Assembly: GCF_003610915.1 (NCBI RefSeq)
Contig: NZ_NSDJ01000002.1
Span: 248,001 to 312,000 of the forward strand
Reading direction: 5' to 3'
Origin: Rahnella variigena
GTDB lineage: Bacteria > Pseudomonadota > Gammaproteobacteria > Enterobacterales > Enterobacteriaceae
Length of the DNA stretch: 64,000 bases
Positions 37,141 through 46,242 of the stretch are shown one piece after another (within the stretch, counting starts at the first letter, position 1; each line of letters begins with the position of its first letter). The translations under genes and the position numbers were made by a program. Under the pieces are notes generated by a model, which saw nothing but the letters and a program-made list of their open reading frames with translations, was not told the origin of the DNA and did not search any database.

Positions 37141-38094
37141 ATGGAAAATGGACGACACATCTTAAAATTATTCAGCCATTCGCCGTTTCGTTTGCGGCTG
37201 ATGCTGGTCGGCATGATTGTGGCGCTGATCACCGGCAACGCGCAGGCGGCAGACCAGACGGCCAGCAAGGACAAAAAAAAGTTTAAAGTCGTGACCACTT
37301 TCACGGTGATCCAGGACATCGCGCAGAACGTCGCCGGCGATGCCGCCACCGTGGAGTCGATCACCAAACCGGGCGCTGAGATCCACGACTATCAGCCTAC
37401 GCCGCGGGATATTGTGAAAACGCAATCCGCCGATCTGATCCTGTGGAACGGGTTTAATCTTGAACGCTGGTTCGGGCGCTTCTTTGCCAACATCAAACAT
37501 GTGCCTTCGGTCACCGTGACGGACGGCATAACGCCGCTGCCGATTCAGGAAGGGCCGTATCTGGGCAATCCAAATCCGCACGCGTGGATGTCGGCTAAAA
37601 ATGCGCTGGTGTATGTCGAAAATATCCGTGCGGCGCTGGTGAAATATGACCCCGAAAATGCCGCAACCTACGATCGTAACGCCAAAGATTATGCGCAAAA
37701 AATCAGCCAGCTGGATGCGCCGCTGCGTGAACGTCTGGCAAAAATTCCGGCAGGGCAGCGCTGGTTAGTGACCAGTGAAGGTGCGTTCAGTTATCTGGCG
37801 AAAGATTATGATTTGAAAGAGGCCTATCTGTGGCCTATCAATGCTGAAGAACAGGGCACGCCGCAGCAGGTGAAAAAAATCATCGATTTGGTGCGTCAGC
37901 AGAATATCCCGGTGGTGTTCAGTGAAAGCACAATTTCAGACAAACCGGCAAAACAGGTCAGCAAGGAAACCGGCGCGAAATACGGCGGCGTGCTGTATGT
38001 CGATTCGCTGTCAGCGACTGACGGCCCGGTTCCCACGTATATCGATCTGCTGAAAGTCACGGTCGGCACCATTGCAGAAGGGTTCGGACAATGA
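37141..38094 (+). CDS. sitA: Manganese/iron ABC transporter, periplasmic binding protein SitA
   Basis: 317 residues from the ATG at 37141, with ribosome site AGGAGA; an upstream in-frame ATG at 37084 overlaps the operator and adds no sensible sequence. A long signal region ends near GNAQAA. The mature protein is a cluster-IX (ZnuA/SitA) metal-binding protein: [19 protein letters not shown], metal ligands His in [12 protein letters not shown] and PNPHAWMS, Glu in [12 protein letters not shown] and Asp in VLYVDSLS. It captures Mn(II)/Fe(II) for SitBCD and overlaps sitB by four bases. Confidence 0.95.
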   Translation: MENGRHILKLFSHSPFRLRLMLVGMIVALITGNAQAADQTASKDKKKFKVVTTFTVIQDIAQNVAGDAATVESITKPGAEIHDYQPTPRDIVKTQSADLILWNGFNLERWFGRFFANIKHVPSVTVTDGITPLPIQEGPYLGNPNPHAWMSAKNALVYVENIRAALVKYDPENAATYDRNAKDYAQKISQLDAPLRERLAKIPAGQRWLVTSEGAFSYLAKDYDLKEAYLWPINAEEQGTPQQVKKIIDLVRQQNIPVVFSESTISDKPAKQVSKETGAKYGGVLYVDSLSATDGPVPTYIDLLKVTVGTIAEGFGQ

Positions 38095-38870
38095 GAGAAG
38101 CCGCGCTGAATCTTAACGTTGATGACATTTCGGTGACCTATAACAACGGTCATACCGCGATTGAAAACGCCTCGTTTACCCTGCAAGGCGGTTCGATTTG
38201 CGCGCTGCTCGGCGTTAACGGCAGCGGTAAATCCACGCTGTTTAAAACCATCATGGGAATACTCCGTCCGACGCACGGCAGCGTGACGCTGGACGGCCTG
38301 AACGTGGCGAAAGCGCTGAAGCAAAACCTCATCGCCTACGTGCCCCAGTCGGAGGATGTGGACTGGAATTTTCCGGTACTGGTGCGTGATGTGGTTATGA
38401 TGGGGCGCTACGGCAAAATGTCGTTTCTGCGGATCCCATCGGCGGAAGACAAAAAACAGGTGGCGTCGGCGCTGGCTCGCGTAGGCCTCACTGATCTGGC
38501 GCATCGGCAGATTGGTGAGCTTTCTGGCGGGCAAAAAAAACGCGTTTTTCTGGCGCGGGCGCTGGCACAGCAGGGGCGCGTCATGTTGCTCGATGAACCG
38601 TTTACCGGTGTGGATATCAAAACGGAAAACGCCATTATCGAACTCCTGCGCCAGCTGCGTGAAGAAGGGCATCTGATTTTGGTTTCGACGCACAACATCG
38701 CTAGTGTGCCGGATTTCTGCGACCGCGTAGTGCTGATCAACCGCACGGTCATCGCGGCCGGTGCGCTCGACACTACGTTTACCTCTCATAATCTCGAAAA
38801 GACCTTTGGCGGCGCGTTGAGGAATATCGGTTATTTAGTGCCACAGGAACCGGTGAGGCGGGCGGTATGA
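38091..38870 (+). CDS. sitB: Manganese/iron ABC transporter, ATP-binding protein SitB
   Basis: 259 residues with Walker [11 protein letters not shown]-loop around [15 protein letters not shown] (the metal-transporter 'q....dw.fP' variant), signature [15 protein letters not shown], Walker [13 protein letters not shown] and switch histidine VSTHNI. It energises the Sit transporter from the cytoplasm. Overlaps of four bases on each side show tight translational coupling within sitABCD. Confidence 0.95.
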   Translation: MREAALNLNVDDISVTYNNGHTAIENASFTLQGGSICALLGVNGSGKSTLFKTIMGILRPTHGSVTLDGLNVAKALKQNLIAYVPQSEDVDWNFPVLVRDVVMMGRYGKMSFLRIPSAEDKKQVASALARVGLTDLAHRQIGELSGGQKKRVFLARALAQQGRVMLLDEPFTGVDIKTENAIIELLRQLREEGHLILVSTHNIASVPDFCDRVVLINRTVIAAGALDTTFTSHNLEKTFGGALRNIGYLVPQEPVRRAV

Positions 38871-39721
38871 TGGCGCTGCTGCTGGAGCCGTTTCAGTACA
38901 ACTACATGGTGAAAGCCATCTGGGTGAGTGCCGGTGTCGGCGCGGTGTGCGCATTTTTATCGGCGTATCTGATGCTGAAAGGCTGGTCGCTGATGGGTGA
39001 TGCGCTCTCGCATTCCGTCGTGCCGGGTGTGGCAGGCGCTTATGCACTGGGCTTTCCGTATGCCATCGGAGCCTTCGGTACCGGCATTCTGGCGGCACTT
39101 TCCATGACGCTGCTGCGCCATTTCACCAGGCTGCGCGAAGACGCGATCATCGGCTTCGTCTTCTCGACCTTCTTTGCGCTCGGGCTGTTGCTGGTTTCCC
39201 TTAATCCGACATCCGTTAACGTGCAGTCGATCCTGTTCGGCAATATTTTAGGTATCGATGACGCTGATATTTTGCAGGTGCAGATTATCGTCGGCGTTTC
39301 CCTGCTGGTGCTGTGCGTGATCTGGCGCGACCTGCTGGCCGTATTTTTCGATGAGGCGCACGCGGTTTCGGTCGGGCTTTCTCCGCTACGACTCAAAATC
39401 ATTTTCTTCACTATATTCAGCGCGTGCAGCGTGGCGGCGTTACAAACCGTCGGCGCAATTTTGGTGATTGCCATGGTGATCACGCCCGGTGCGACCGCCT
39501 ATCTGCTTTCCGATCGTTTCTCCCATGTGTTGATTATTTCGGTGATTATCGGCGCAGTCACCAGCGCGGCAGGTGCCTGGTTGAGCTATTTCCTGGATGG
39601 CGCAACCGGCGGCGTCATTGTCTGCCTGCAAACCGCGGTCTTCCTGCTGGCGTTTTTATTCGCGCCAAAACACGGCTGGCTGGCCAGTCATTTGCGTATC
39701 AAACGCCGGAGCCGCGCATGA
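38867..39721 (+). CDS. sitC: Manganese/iron ABC transporter, permease SitC
   Basis: 284 residues of the ABC-3 (ZnuB/SitC) permease family with eight or nine membrane helices. Conserved segments are [42 protein letters not shown] and [23 protein letters not shown]. It is a paralogue of the next gene, with which it forms the heterodimeric channel. Confidence 0.95.
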   Translation: MMALLLEPFQYNYMVKAIWVSAGVGAVCAFLSAYLMLKGWSLMGDALSHSVVPGVAGAYALGFPYAIGAFGTGILAALSMTLLRHFTRLREDAIIGFVFSTFFALGLLLVSLNPTSVNVQSILFGNILGIDDADILQVQIIVGVSLLVLCVIWRDLLAVFFDEAHAVSVGLSPLRLKIIFFTIFSACSVAALQTVGAILVIAMVITPGATAYLLSDRFSHVLIISVIIGAVTSAAGAWLSYFLDGATGGVIVCLQTAVFLLAFLFAPKHGWLASHLRIKRRSRA

Positions 39722-40572
39722 TGTCCTGGTTTGATGTACTGATGGAGCCAATGAGCTTCGACTTTATGCAGCGCGCGCTGCTGACCGCTATGGCGACCAG
39801 CATTGTCTGCGCGATATTCTCTTGTTTTCTGGTGCTCAAAGGCTGGTCGCTGATGGGCGATGCGATTTCACATGCAGTGCTGCCCGGCGTGGTGCTGGCC
39901 TATCTGGCGGGTATTCCTCTGGTGATTGGCGCGTTTGGTTCCGGTCTGTTTTGCGCGGTGGCAACCGGATTTATCAAAGAGCATTGCAGGGTCAAAGAAG
40001 ACTCGGTGATGGGTATTGTCTTCTCGGGCATGTTTGCTGCCGGTCTGGTGCTGTTTTCCCGGGTGAATACGGAGCAGCATCTCAGCCATATTCTGTTCGG
40101 CAATGTGCTGGGCGTGACGGACAGTGAAATGCTGCAAACGCTGATTATCGCGCTGGTGGTGACGCTGGCGATCATCATCAAATTCAAAGACCTGATGCTA
40201 TTTTGTTTCGACCCGGTGCAGGCGAAAGTGATCGGTCTGCCGGTACGTTTTTATCATTATGCGTTGCTGTGTATGCTGGCGCTGACCATTGTGGCGGCGT
40301 TGCAGGCCGTTGGCGTTGTACTGGTGGTCGCAATGCTGATTACGCCAGGCATTACAGCATTCCTGCTGTGTAAGACACTGCCAAAAATGATAATCGTGGC
40401 TGTGACGGTGTCACTTATTGCCGCCATTTCCGGCACCTTTATCAGTTTTTATATCGATGCAGCGACCGGACCGGCAATAGTGCTGATTCAGGCTATGCTT
40501 TTCCTGCTGGCATTAGCTGTGCATCTTTTGCGTAAACCGTTCAAATCGCGCCAGTCAGCACCGAATGCATAG
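39718..40572 (+). CDS. sitD: Manganese/iron ABC transporter, permease SitD
   Basis: 284 residues from the ATG at 39718, which overlaps the sitC stop (ATGA). It repeats the permease pattern of sit[45 protein letters not shown] and LQAVGVVLVVAMLITPGITAFLL. The frame is open far upstream inside sitC, but that part is a shadow. It is the last gene of the operon; no strong terminator follows directly. Confidence 0.95.
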   Translation: MMSWFDVLMEPMSFDFMQRALLTAMATSIVCAIFSCFLVLKGWSLMGDAISHAVLPGVVLAYLAGIPLVIGAFGSGLFCAVATGFIKEHCRVKEDSVMGIVFSGMFAAGLVLFSRVNTEQHLSHILFGNVLGVTDSEMLQTLIIALVVTLAIIIKFKDLMLFCFDPVQAKVIGLPVRFYHYALLCMLALTIVAALQAVGVVLVVAMLITPGITAFLLCKTLPKMIIVAVTVSLIAAISGTFISFYIDAATGPAIVLIQAMLFLLALAVHLLRKPFKSRQSAPNA

Positions 40573-40632
40573 TGTCTGTAACACAGGTTTGGCATGTTTG
40601 CGTGCATATATTCCTTATTAAAAGAGATTCTG

Positions 40633-40760
40633 ATGACCCAACAATTTGCTCCTGTCGAACTGGAAAAGCCTCCGCCTGATTAACCACGGCACGACGGCGC
40701 TGGCTACCTGTCGCATAAAGACCTACCATCGACCGGCAACAAAAGGGTTTAATGAAGTTC
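40633..40760 (+). pseudogene. Remnant of a flavin-reductase-family gene
   Basis: A start at 40633 with a plausible site (AAGAGATT) gives MTQQFAPVELEKPPPD and stops. Shifting frame at LEK continues as LRLINHGTTALATCR, and the joined sequence resembles the N-terminus of flavin reductase-like proteins as I recall it (VELEKAYRLINHGPTVL). Homology then fades, so this is a short, frame-broken leftover between sitD and the next small gene. Confidence 0.45.
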
Positions 40761-40785
40761 AATGAAGTAAGCGTTAAGGATTGTT

Positions 40786-40965
40786 ATGAGCGAAGTAGCA
40801 AGTTCCATCAGTGTTGGCGATAGCTTTACTGTCAAGAACGGCTCAACCCACGAAGTAACTGGCTTTGTGAAGAAGGGAGAGAGAATTTACCCGATGATCA
40901 AAACAGATCATGGTGATTCAAGCTTCACCTTCATCAAAGAAATTGTTTCGGTAAATAAAGCTTAA
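40786..40965 (+). CDS. Small protein of unknown function (59 aa)
   Basis: ATG at 40786 with ribosome site TAAGGA 7 bases upstream; stop at 40963-40965. The sequence begins MSEVASSISVGDSFTVKNG and continues with alternating polar/hydrophobic residues (VTGFVKKGERIYPMIKTDHG), like a small beta-barrel or SH3-like fold. Charged but without cysteines, signal or membrane segment. Similar small orphan proteins occur near prophage remnants in enterobacteria, but I cannot name a family. A GCCTGTT/AACAGGC inverted repeat at about 40994-41022 could end its transcript. Confidence 0.65.
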   Translation: MSEVASSISVGDSFTVKNGSTHEVTGFVKKGERIYPMIKTDHGDSSFTFIKEIVSVNKA

Positions 40966-41103
40966 ACATTAACAACCTTCTCTGTGATCGCGGCCTGTTT
41001 GTATTACGTAAAGAACAGGCTGCGTGATGTCAGTTTCCCACCAATTTCCTCTTCTTTCCTCCGTCTTTGCCATATGCACATCTGCCGGACATTGCAGTTT
41101 GAA

Positions 41104-42348
41104 TTAACGATATACCGGCAGTAGATTCGCGCTTGAAAGAATATGTACTGCCGCATTGAGCACGCCGAACAGCAGCACCAGTACGATCATTTTATTCCCA
41201 CCCCACACGCGGTACAGCGGGCTGCCAAAACGCTGGCGTGATGCGCGTGCCATCAGCGCCGGAACAATCACCGCCCAGACCGTTGCCGCCAGTCCGGCAA
41301 AACCAATCGCATAAATGAAACCATCGGGATAAATCACACCACCGATAATCGGCGGAACGAACGTCACCAGCGCTGTTTTGAAGCGACCAGTCCGGCTGTC
41401 GTTGAATTTAAACAGATCCGCCAGATAATCAAACAGGCCGAGCGTCACCCCTAAGAATGAACAGGCGACGGCAAAGTTTGAGAAAATCGTCAGCAGCAAG
41501 TCCAGACCGGCGCTGTTAAGTATCTGGCTCAGCGACTGCACCAGCACATCAATATTGCCACCCCGTTCAGCGATGCTGATGAATTCAGGACGCGGAATGT
41601 TGCCCATCGTTCCCAGCATCCAGATGATGTACAGCCCGAGCGCCATCAGTGTACCCAGCAGCAGACACTTCTTGATGATTAGCGGATTTTTGCCGTAGTA
41701 CTTCATCAGGCTCGGCACATTGCCGTGATAGCCAAATGACGCCAGACAGAACGGCAGCGTCGCCAGCACATAAGGCATGTAGCTCGGATTAATTTCGACG
41801 TTGTTAAGCAAATTCACCGGTTTCACATGCCACAGCAGGCTGCCGAAGGTCAGGAAGAAGGCAATGATTTTCGCGCCAAGCACAATGGCCGTCATCCGGC
41901 TCACCGCGCGGGTGCTCAGCCAGACGATAAAGGCCACGACCAGCGCCGTCAGCAGACCGCCGAGGCGGGGAGAAAAACTCACCGACATCTCACGCAACGT
42001 ATGCTGGATCACCGAGCCGCTGGCGGAAATATAGGCGTAGGTCAGAATATACAAAACGAACGCGATAGTGATGCCGTTCAGCCGGTTCCAGTGTTTACCC
42101 AGCAGATCGCCGGTCACCGTATTGAAACTCGATCCCACCGGATAGTTAAGATTTGCTTCAAGGATCATTAGTCCGGAATGCAGCATACAAAACCAGGTAA
42201 AAATCAGGGCAGCTACAGACCAGAAAAACCAGGCGCCGGACATCACCACCGGCAGGGAAAACATCCCTGCGCCGATGATCGTTCCACCAATAATCATTGC
42301 ACCGCCCAGTACTGAACGTTGCGGGGCGGTCACAGAAAGCGTCGCCAT
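41104..42348 (-). CDS. mtr: High-affinity tryptophan permease Mtr
   Basis: 414 residues, exactly the length and nearly the sequence of E. coli Mtr, a member of the hydroxy/aromatic amino acid permease family with eleven membrane helices. Diagnostic stretches are [56 protein letters not shown] and [14 protein letters not shown] at the C-terminus. It imports tryptophan with protons. A TrpR-like operator is present about 150 bases upstream. Confidence 0.96.
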   Translation of the reverse strand: MATLSVTAPQRSVLGGAMIIGGTIIGAGMFSLPVVMSGAWFFWSVAALIFTWFCMLHSGLMILEANLNYPVGSSFNTVTGDLLGKHWNRLNGITIAFVLYILTYAYISASGSVIQHTLREMSVSFSPRLGGLLTALVVAFIVWLSTRAVSRMTAIVLGAKIIAFFLTFGSLLWHVKPVNLLNNVEINPSYMPYVLATLPFCLASFGYHGNVPSLMKYYGKNPLIIKKCLLLGTLMALGLYIIWMLGTMGNIPRPEFISIAERGGNIDVLVQSLSQILNSAGLDLLLTIFSNFAVACSFLGVTLGLFDYLADLFKFNDSRTGRFKTALVTFVPPIIGGVIYPDGFIYAIGFAGLAATVWAVIVPALMARASRQRFGSPLYRVWGGNKMIVLVLLFGVLNAAVHILSSANLLPVYR

Positions 42349-42500
42349 AGTGCGTATCCTCGCGTGGCTTTTATCAGAATTCGTTGAAAGAATGGCTGAA
42401 AAAGAAAAGAGTTAAATAACGAACAGAAATCGCTGTTTTGTGCTGCGATTTTGGTCTTAAGCGCGGCAATATAGTGGAAATGAAGCGGTTTGTACACTGC

Positions 42501-42520
42501 TGAACTAGTTTGCTGATACA
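42501..42520 (-). promoter_or_regulatory. Candidate TrpR operator upstream of mtr
   Basis: TGAACTAGTTTGCTGATACA resembles the E. coli aroL-type Trp operator (GTACTAGTTTGATGGTATGA as I recall it), with the ACTAGTT half-site intact and a weaker second half. Its distance to the mtr start is larger than usual (about 150 bases), so a long leader would be needed. Confidence 0.45.
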
Positions 42521-42691
42521 AAAACGCACATTCAGAAGCTGAACAGGGCAATCAGTAAGATGAGCAGGGAAATAACGCCGAAAATGTGTACAAAATATTA
42601 ACGTTGTGCAATTTTGCGGTTAATAGGGTGCGGAGTATTCATGGCGCAGATCACAGATTTCATTACGATTTCTTATCTAAAAAAAATAAAA

Positions 42692-42715
42692 AACCCTGTT
42701 TGAAAATACAGGGTT
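42692..42715 (-). terminator. Minus-strand intrinsic terminator
   Basis: On the minus strand, AACCCTGT, loop ATTTTCAA, ACAGGGTT followed by TTTTATTTTTTT. No annotated minus-strand gene ends here; the nearest upstream gene, pirin, has its own terminator at 43275-43305. It therefore ends an unannotated minus-strand RNA or insulates the adjacent promoter. Confidence 0.8.
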
Positions 42716-42741
42716 GACACACAACATATAGCGAGTAAATT
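42714..42741 (+). promoter_or_regulatory. Sigma-70-type promoter in an otherwise gene-free region
   Basis: A perfect -35 hexamer TTGACA (42714-42719) is followed after 16 bases by TAAATT (42736-42741). It points into about 530 bases without a convincing ORF that end at the terminator 43275-43305. Confidence 0.5.
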
Positions 42742-42820
42742 AGAACTCAGCACCAGAGAGAAGTGAAAAGAAATTTTTATTTCGCGGTGTAATTAGCAAG
42801 TTGATAAACTTGTCAGTAAT

Positions 42821-42917
42821 GAGATGCGATAAAGGCCACGAAGTATTTTAGTATGGGTGATTCAACACCGGGCGTTATTTGAAAGTCCGTGAGATGATGC
42901 TTTAAGGCCACGCAGTA
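42821..42917 (+). repeat. Imperfect direct repeat, 70-base period
   Basis: GAGATGCGATAAAGGCCACG at 42821-42840 followed by AAGTA, and GAGATGATGCTTTAAGGCCA at 42891-42910 followed by CGCAGTA. The shared parts are GAGATG, AAGGCCACG and AGTA. Confidence 0.5.
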
Positions 42918-43274
42918 AAGCTGTGCAATCGCATGATGTGGACGAAAACGCGATGATGTAACGCCTTGTTAGTTAGAGTAATGTTCGCGATTTGGGTACG
43001 TAAGTATGAAATCGAGAATGTCGCGACGAAAGTAAGGCCATGCATCAAAGAGTATATATCGCGAGGGTGATGTACTCATTTATCCCGAGACATATCAGAA
43101 GGGTAAATGAAACGCGCAGGATACTGATGTTATTCCACAAAATTATAGGAGGATAGCGTTACCAGGCAGTAAAAATATATCCTGTGATAATATGTACATC
43201 TTTAGCAGTTGCATTACCTAAGCAGTACACGTAATTAAGTTGATGAATGTTAAATATTAATTTGATAGTACCTT

Positions 43275-43305
43275 AAAAGCCCCGGTTTAACGACTGGGGC
43301 TTTTT
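43275..43305. terminator. Bidirectional terminator after pirin
   Basis: AAAAGCCCC, a 12-base loop and GGGGCTTTTT form a 9-bp stem with T runs on both strands. It terminates pirin on the minus strand and any plus-strand RNA from the gene-free region. Confidence 0.9.
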
Positions 43306-43327
43306 CACTTGTACAGCCTGTTACTCA

Positions 43328-44062
43328 TTATTTCCCGCTGATAGTGCCTTCAAGAATCGCCTGCGCGCCCAGACACACCAGAAAACACACCAGCGTGGTG
43401 TCTTTACCTGCAGTCGCAGCAGTTAATGCGCTGTCCTCATCGCTGATCGCGTCGCCTTTTGACAGCGTGACATCGCCGATGCTGATTTCGCCGTCCATCA
43501 CATACAGCCATTGAGCAAATCCCGCATGTGAGGGAACTTCCGTGGTGGTGTTTTCATCCATGCGAATGTCATAGACATATACCGCCTGCCTGATTTCAAG
43601 CGGAGACTCAATGCCTTCCGGCGCAGCCAGCAGCGTCCACTCATTGCTTTTTATACCGTCAGGGCGCGTCATAAACTGCACGCGGCCTTCCAGATTTGCC
43701 TGACGCGGCCGGATAAATATCTGCAACATCTCCGCCGACACCAGCGGTGTGGATTCCTCATGCCAGAAACTTTCACCGGCGTTCATCATCATCAGCTGTT
43801 TCGGTGAAAGGGGAACGCGGTGACCAGCAGAATCTTCATGCACCATAGAACCCCGCCACATATAACTGAGGATTTCGTCGTTATTATGCTCGTGCATTTT
43901 CACCAGCGTGCCCTGTTCGAGAGTGGCATGATCGATAACACTCAAAGGGCCGAACGCGTCATCATTTTTCTCAGGCTGGATTTGCCCCGGCCGCATACGA
44001 CGGATACGAAACGGGCCATATTCAAAGGTAGTTTTGGGTTCAGCACGTAAAACGTTAAACAT
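43328..44062 (-). CDS. Pirin family protein
   Basis: 244 residues from the ATG at 44062 with ribosome site GGAGAG; the frame is open 18 codons further upstream without a site. It is a bicupin: the N-terminal cupin has MHEHNNDEILSYMWRG with His/Glu metal ligands and WHEEST, and the second cupin contains FAQWLYVMDGEISIGDV. Pirins are Fe-dependent and some have quercetinase activity; the substrate here is unknown. Monocistronic between two terminators. Confidence 0.85.
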   Translation of the reverse strand: MFNVLRAEPKTTFEYGPFRIRRMRPGQIQPEKNDDAFGPLSVIDHATLEQGTLVKMHEHNNDEILSYMWRGSMVHEDSAGHRVPLSPKQLMMMNAGESFWHEESTPLVSAEMLQIFIRPRQANLEGRVQFMTRPDGIKSNEWTLLAAPEGIESPLEIRQAVYVYDIRMDENTTTEVPSHAGFAQWLYVMDGEISIGDVTLSKGDAISDEDSALTAATAGKDTTLVCFLVCLGAQAILEGTISGK

Positions 44063-44175
44063 AATCTCTCCGGCGGCAGACAGGAACGCAGGGTTCGGAT
44101 GAAAATCGGATACCATTTTTTAACATACTATGTTCATTAAAGCGTACCCGCCGTGAATAAACTTTCCGTTTAGTC

Positions 44176-44205
44176 CGAAACAAAGGCCCCGTCCCTGAGG
44201 CCTTT
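44176..44205 (-). terminator. Terminator of the ABC-F gene
   Basis: Minus strand AAAGGCC, 10-base loop, GGCCTTT followed by GTTT. It lies 18 bases after the ABC-F stop codon, with a short T run. Confidence 0.7.
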
Positions 44206-44222
44206 AGATCCAAAATGAGCAG

Positions 44223-45953
44223 TTAGCCAAGACTCAACAACGTACTCAGCTGCTCAATTTGTGATTGCCACTGACGTTGCAGCTCAGGTTTCTGGTGCTT
44301 AGGTTTGCGCGCCAGATCTTCTGCCAGAAGGTGTTCAACCTCTACCAGCCTCGCCAGCAGTTGCTCTTCTTCTGTTTCCTCAGTGTGGATTACGTCAGTC
44401 CCGCTTTCTGAAAGAATGGGTTCCGCTGGCGGGGGAGAACCCGCCAGTACGGCGTAAACCGGCGCAAGGGTATGCCACTCTTTTAACCGTTGCTCATCCA
44501 CCAGCCAGAACCGGTTACAACTTTGCTCGATGAGCGTCCGGTCATGTGACACCAAAAGCACCGCACCACGGAAGGTTTTCAGCGTTTCCGCCAGCTCTTC
44601 TTTGCCTTCCAGATCCAGATGGTTAGTCGGTTCATCAAGCAGCAAAAGCGAATAATTCGCCAGCGTCAGCCCGATAAACAGCAGCCGCGAACGTTCGCCG
44701 CCGCTGAGCGTACTCACTTTTTGCTGGTGACGGATAAACGGGAATCCTGCGCCAATCAGCGCCATTTTTCTCTGTTCTTCCGTCAGCGGGGCGAAGTTCG
44801 CCAGCGCATCACCAAGAGAATCATCGTCCTGCAACTGATGCTGATTCTGATCGTAATAACCCACCCGCACGCGGGGATGGAAAGTCACACCCGTATGGGT
44901 TGTTTCCGGCTGACTGAAGGCGTGCCACAACGTCTGCAACAGCGAGGACTTGCCGCAACCGTTGCGCCCGACCAGTGCGATACGGTCACCGCTTTTGATG
45001 CGCATTTCATCCACTGTGAACAAAACCGGAGCATTGCGCGCAGGACGAACCTGCAAACCGGACAGCGCCAGAACCCGGTCCGCCGCCAGCGCTTCGCCTT
45101 TTAACTGCAGTTTCCACTGATTACCGGCGGTGACTTCAGTTTGATCCTCTTTCAGCCGGTCGACCTGCTTTTCCATTTGCTTTGCCTTGCGCGCCAGCTT
45201 TTCGTTGTCATACACGCTGCCCCACAGCGCCAGACGTTTGGCACTTTTAGTTACGCGGTCAATCTCCTTTTGTTCTGTTTCCCTGCGCACAGCGTCGGAG
45301 GCGTCTTTTTCTTGCAGCGCCAGACGTGCCTGCGTACAAGGGAGACGAATAAACTGCAGGGTTTTATCGCGCAGGATCCAGGTGCTGTTGGTCACGTTAT
45401 CAAGCAGGCTGCGGTCGTGAGAAACCAGCACGAAACTGCCGTTCCAGTTTTTCAGAAACTGTTCCAGCCATAACAGCGTCGGCAGATCCAGATGGTTGCT
45501 CGGTTCATCGAGCAGCAGTAAATCGGGCTGGCGGATCAGCGCGCGGGCCAGCAGCAGGCGGGTATGCTGCCCGCCGCTGAGCGTTCCGGCCGTCAGCTGC
45601 CAGGCGGATTCATCGAAACCCAGCGTGGAAAGCAACACCTGCGCCTGCCAGAGCTCAGGCTGATGAAGGCCTGGCGGCAGATGGTTCAGAACAGATTCAA
45701 GCAGGGTATGGTGGTTCAGTTCTTCGGGCAGATGTTGTTCAACGCGGGCCATCAGGCACTGATTCGCCAGCGTGACACTGCCGGACGTTGCTGCCAGTTC
45801 ACCGCTGAGGATTTTCAGCAGAGTACTTTTGCCACAGCCGTTGTGGCCGATAAGGCCGATGCGGTCGCCTTTTTTCAGGCCGAAGGAAATCTCAGCCAGC
45901 AAAGGGCCAAAAGAATTATCGAATGATACAGATTGTGCAGACAGTAAAGTCAT
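44223..45953 (-). CDS. ABC-F family ATPase
   Basis: 576 residues without membrane helices. Two ABC domains: Walker A GHNGCGKST (about 36-44) and GRNGCGKSS (about 330), signatures LSGGQHTRLLLARAL and LSGGERSRLLFIGLTL, and Walker B LLLLDEPSNHLD and LLLLDEPTNHLD. A charged linker with about 60 residues (ETEQKEIDRVTKSAKRLALWGSVYDNEKLARKAKQMEKQ) is the P-site tRNA-interaction motif region of ABC-F proteins. The C-terminus is a short coiled coil. These proteins act on ribosomes; some confer antibiotic resistance by protection. The start has a poor ribosome site and overlaps two upstream ORFs' control region (see leader). Confidence 0.9.
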   Translation of the reverse strand: MTLLSAQSVSFDNSFGPLLAEISFGLKKGDRIGLIGHNGCGKSTLLKILSGELAATSGSVTLANQCLMARVEQHLPEELNHHTLLESVLNHLPPGLHQPELWQAQVLLSTLGFDESAWQLTAGTLSGGQHTRLLLARALIRQPDLLLLDEPSNHLDLPTLLWLEQFLKNWNGSFVLVSHDRSLLDNVTNSTWILRDKTLQFIRLPCTQARLALQEKDASDAVRRETEQKEIDRVTKSAKRLALWGSVYDNEKLARKAKQMEKQVDRLKEDQTEVTAGNQWKLQLKGEALAADRVLALSGLQVRPARNAPVLFTVDEMRIKSGDRIALVGRNGCGKSSLLQTLWHAFSQPETTHTGVTFHPRVRVGYYDQNQHQLQDDDSLGDALANFAPLTEEQRKMALIGAGFPFIRHQQKVSTLSGGERSRLLFIGLTLANYSLLLLDEPTNHLDLEGKEELAETLKTFRGAVLLVSHDRTLIEQSCNRFWLVDEQRLKEWHTLAPVYAVLAGSPPPAEPILSESGTDVIHTEETEEEQLLARLVEVEHLLAEDLARKPKHQKPELQRQWQSQIEQLSTLLSLG

Positions 45954-45978
45954 GATGCTTACTCAGGTTTTCGGGCAT
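45916..45978 (-). CDS. Possible second upstream ORF overlapping the ABC-F start (20 aa)
   Basis: ATG at 45978, preceded by GAGAGG 6 bases upstream, a better ribosome site than that of the main gene. It encodes MPENLSKHHDFTVCTICIIR and stops at 45916, 35 bases inside the ABC-F coding sequence in another frame. If translated, it would compete with or couple to ABC-F initiation. Its existence as a peptide is inference. Confidence 0.35.
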   Translation of the reverse strand: MPENLSKHHDFTVCTICIIR

Positions 45979-46004
45979 AGGATGCCTCTCGTCAATAAAG
46001 CCGA

Positions 46005-46069
46005 CGATAACCGGTAAGCCGGAGGGAAGAACTCAGATTGTCAGTTAGCTTCGCTCAGACAGGTTATCG
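46005..46069 (-). promoter_or_regulatory. Long inverted repeat in the ABC-F leader
   Basis: CGATAACC at 46005-46012 and GGTTATCG at 46062-46069 are perfectly complementary, extended by GCCG/CGGC on the outside with one bulged base, giving about a 12-bp stem. The distal arm lies across the stop codon of the 27-residue leader ORF, so a ribosome at the end of that ORF would melt the stem. Confidence 0.6.
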
Positions 46070-46147
46070 CGGCAGGGAGCCGGAAACGCCTGAGCAGCGA
46101 CGATCGCCAAAGACAGGTGAATATAAAAACCATTCACGGGTCAGCAT
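46064..46147 (-). CDS. Leader peptide upstream of the ABC-F gene (27 aa)
   Basis: ATG at 46147, six bases after a perfect AAGGAGG Shine-Dalgarno sequence (46154-46160, minus strand). It encodes MLTREWFLYSPVFGDRRCSG and seven further residues before TAA at 46064. An AT-rich promoter-like stretch (TTATATATAA region) precedes it. The ORF ends inside the inverted repeat described above. Leader ORFs with strong ribosome sites are known to control ABC-F resistance genes by ribosome stalling in Gram-positive bacteria; such control here is inference. Confidence 0.6.
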   Translation of the reverse strand: MLTREWFLYSPVFGDRRCSGVSGSLPR

Positions 46148-46242
46148 GGGGATCCTCCTTATATATAAAATTGGTGAATGAATGAACTGATTATATTAGG
46201 GAATTTTGAATTGTTCCAGTTTCAAAATTCCCCGACCCGCCG

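Larger units (their letters stand above)
42748..43305 (+). ncRNA. Possible non-coding transcription unit between mtr and pirin
   Basis: A promoter-like element at 42714-42741 and an intrinsic terminator at 43275-43305 bracket about 550 bases with no ORF longer than about 30 codons in the plus direction. The stretch carries imperfect direct repeats (GAGATG, 6-8 bases, AAGGCCACG, AGTA at 42821-42846 and 42891-42916; a third AAGGCCA at 43034-43040) and three TCGCGA/GTCGCGAC-like sequences between 42985 and 43070. A non-coding RNA is one reading; a degraded gene is another. No known family is recognised. Confidence 0.35.

Noticed and set aside
42981..43070. 29-codon ORF in the gap between mtr and pirin
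   Set aside because: Weak ribosome site and no sign of protein-like conservation by eye; mentioned only through the non-coding interpretation.
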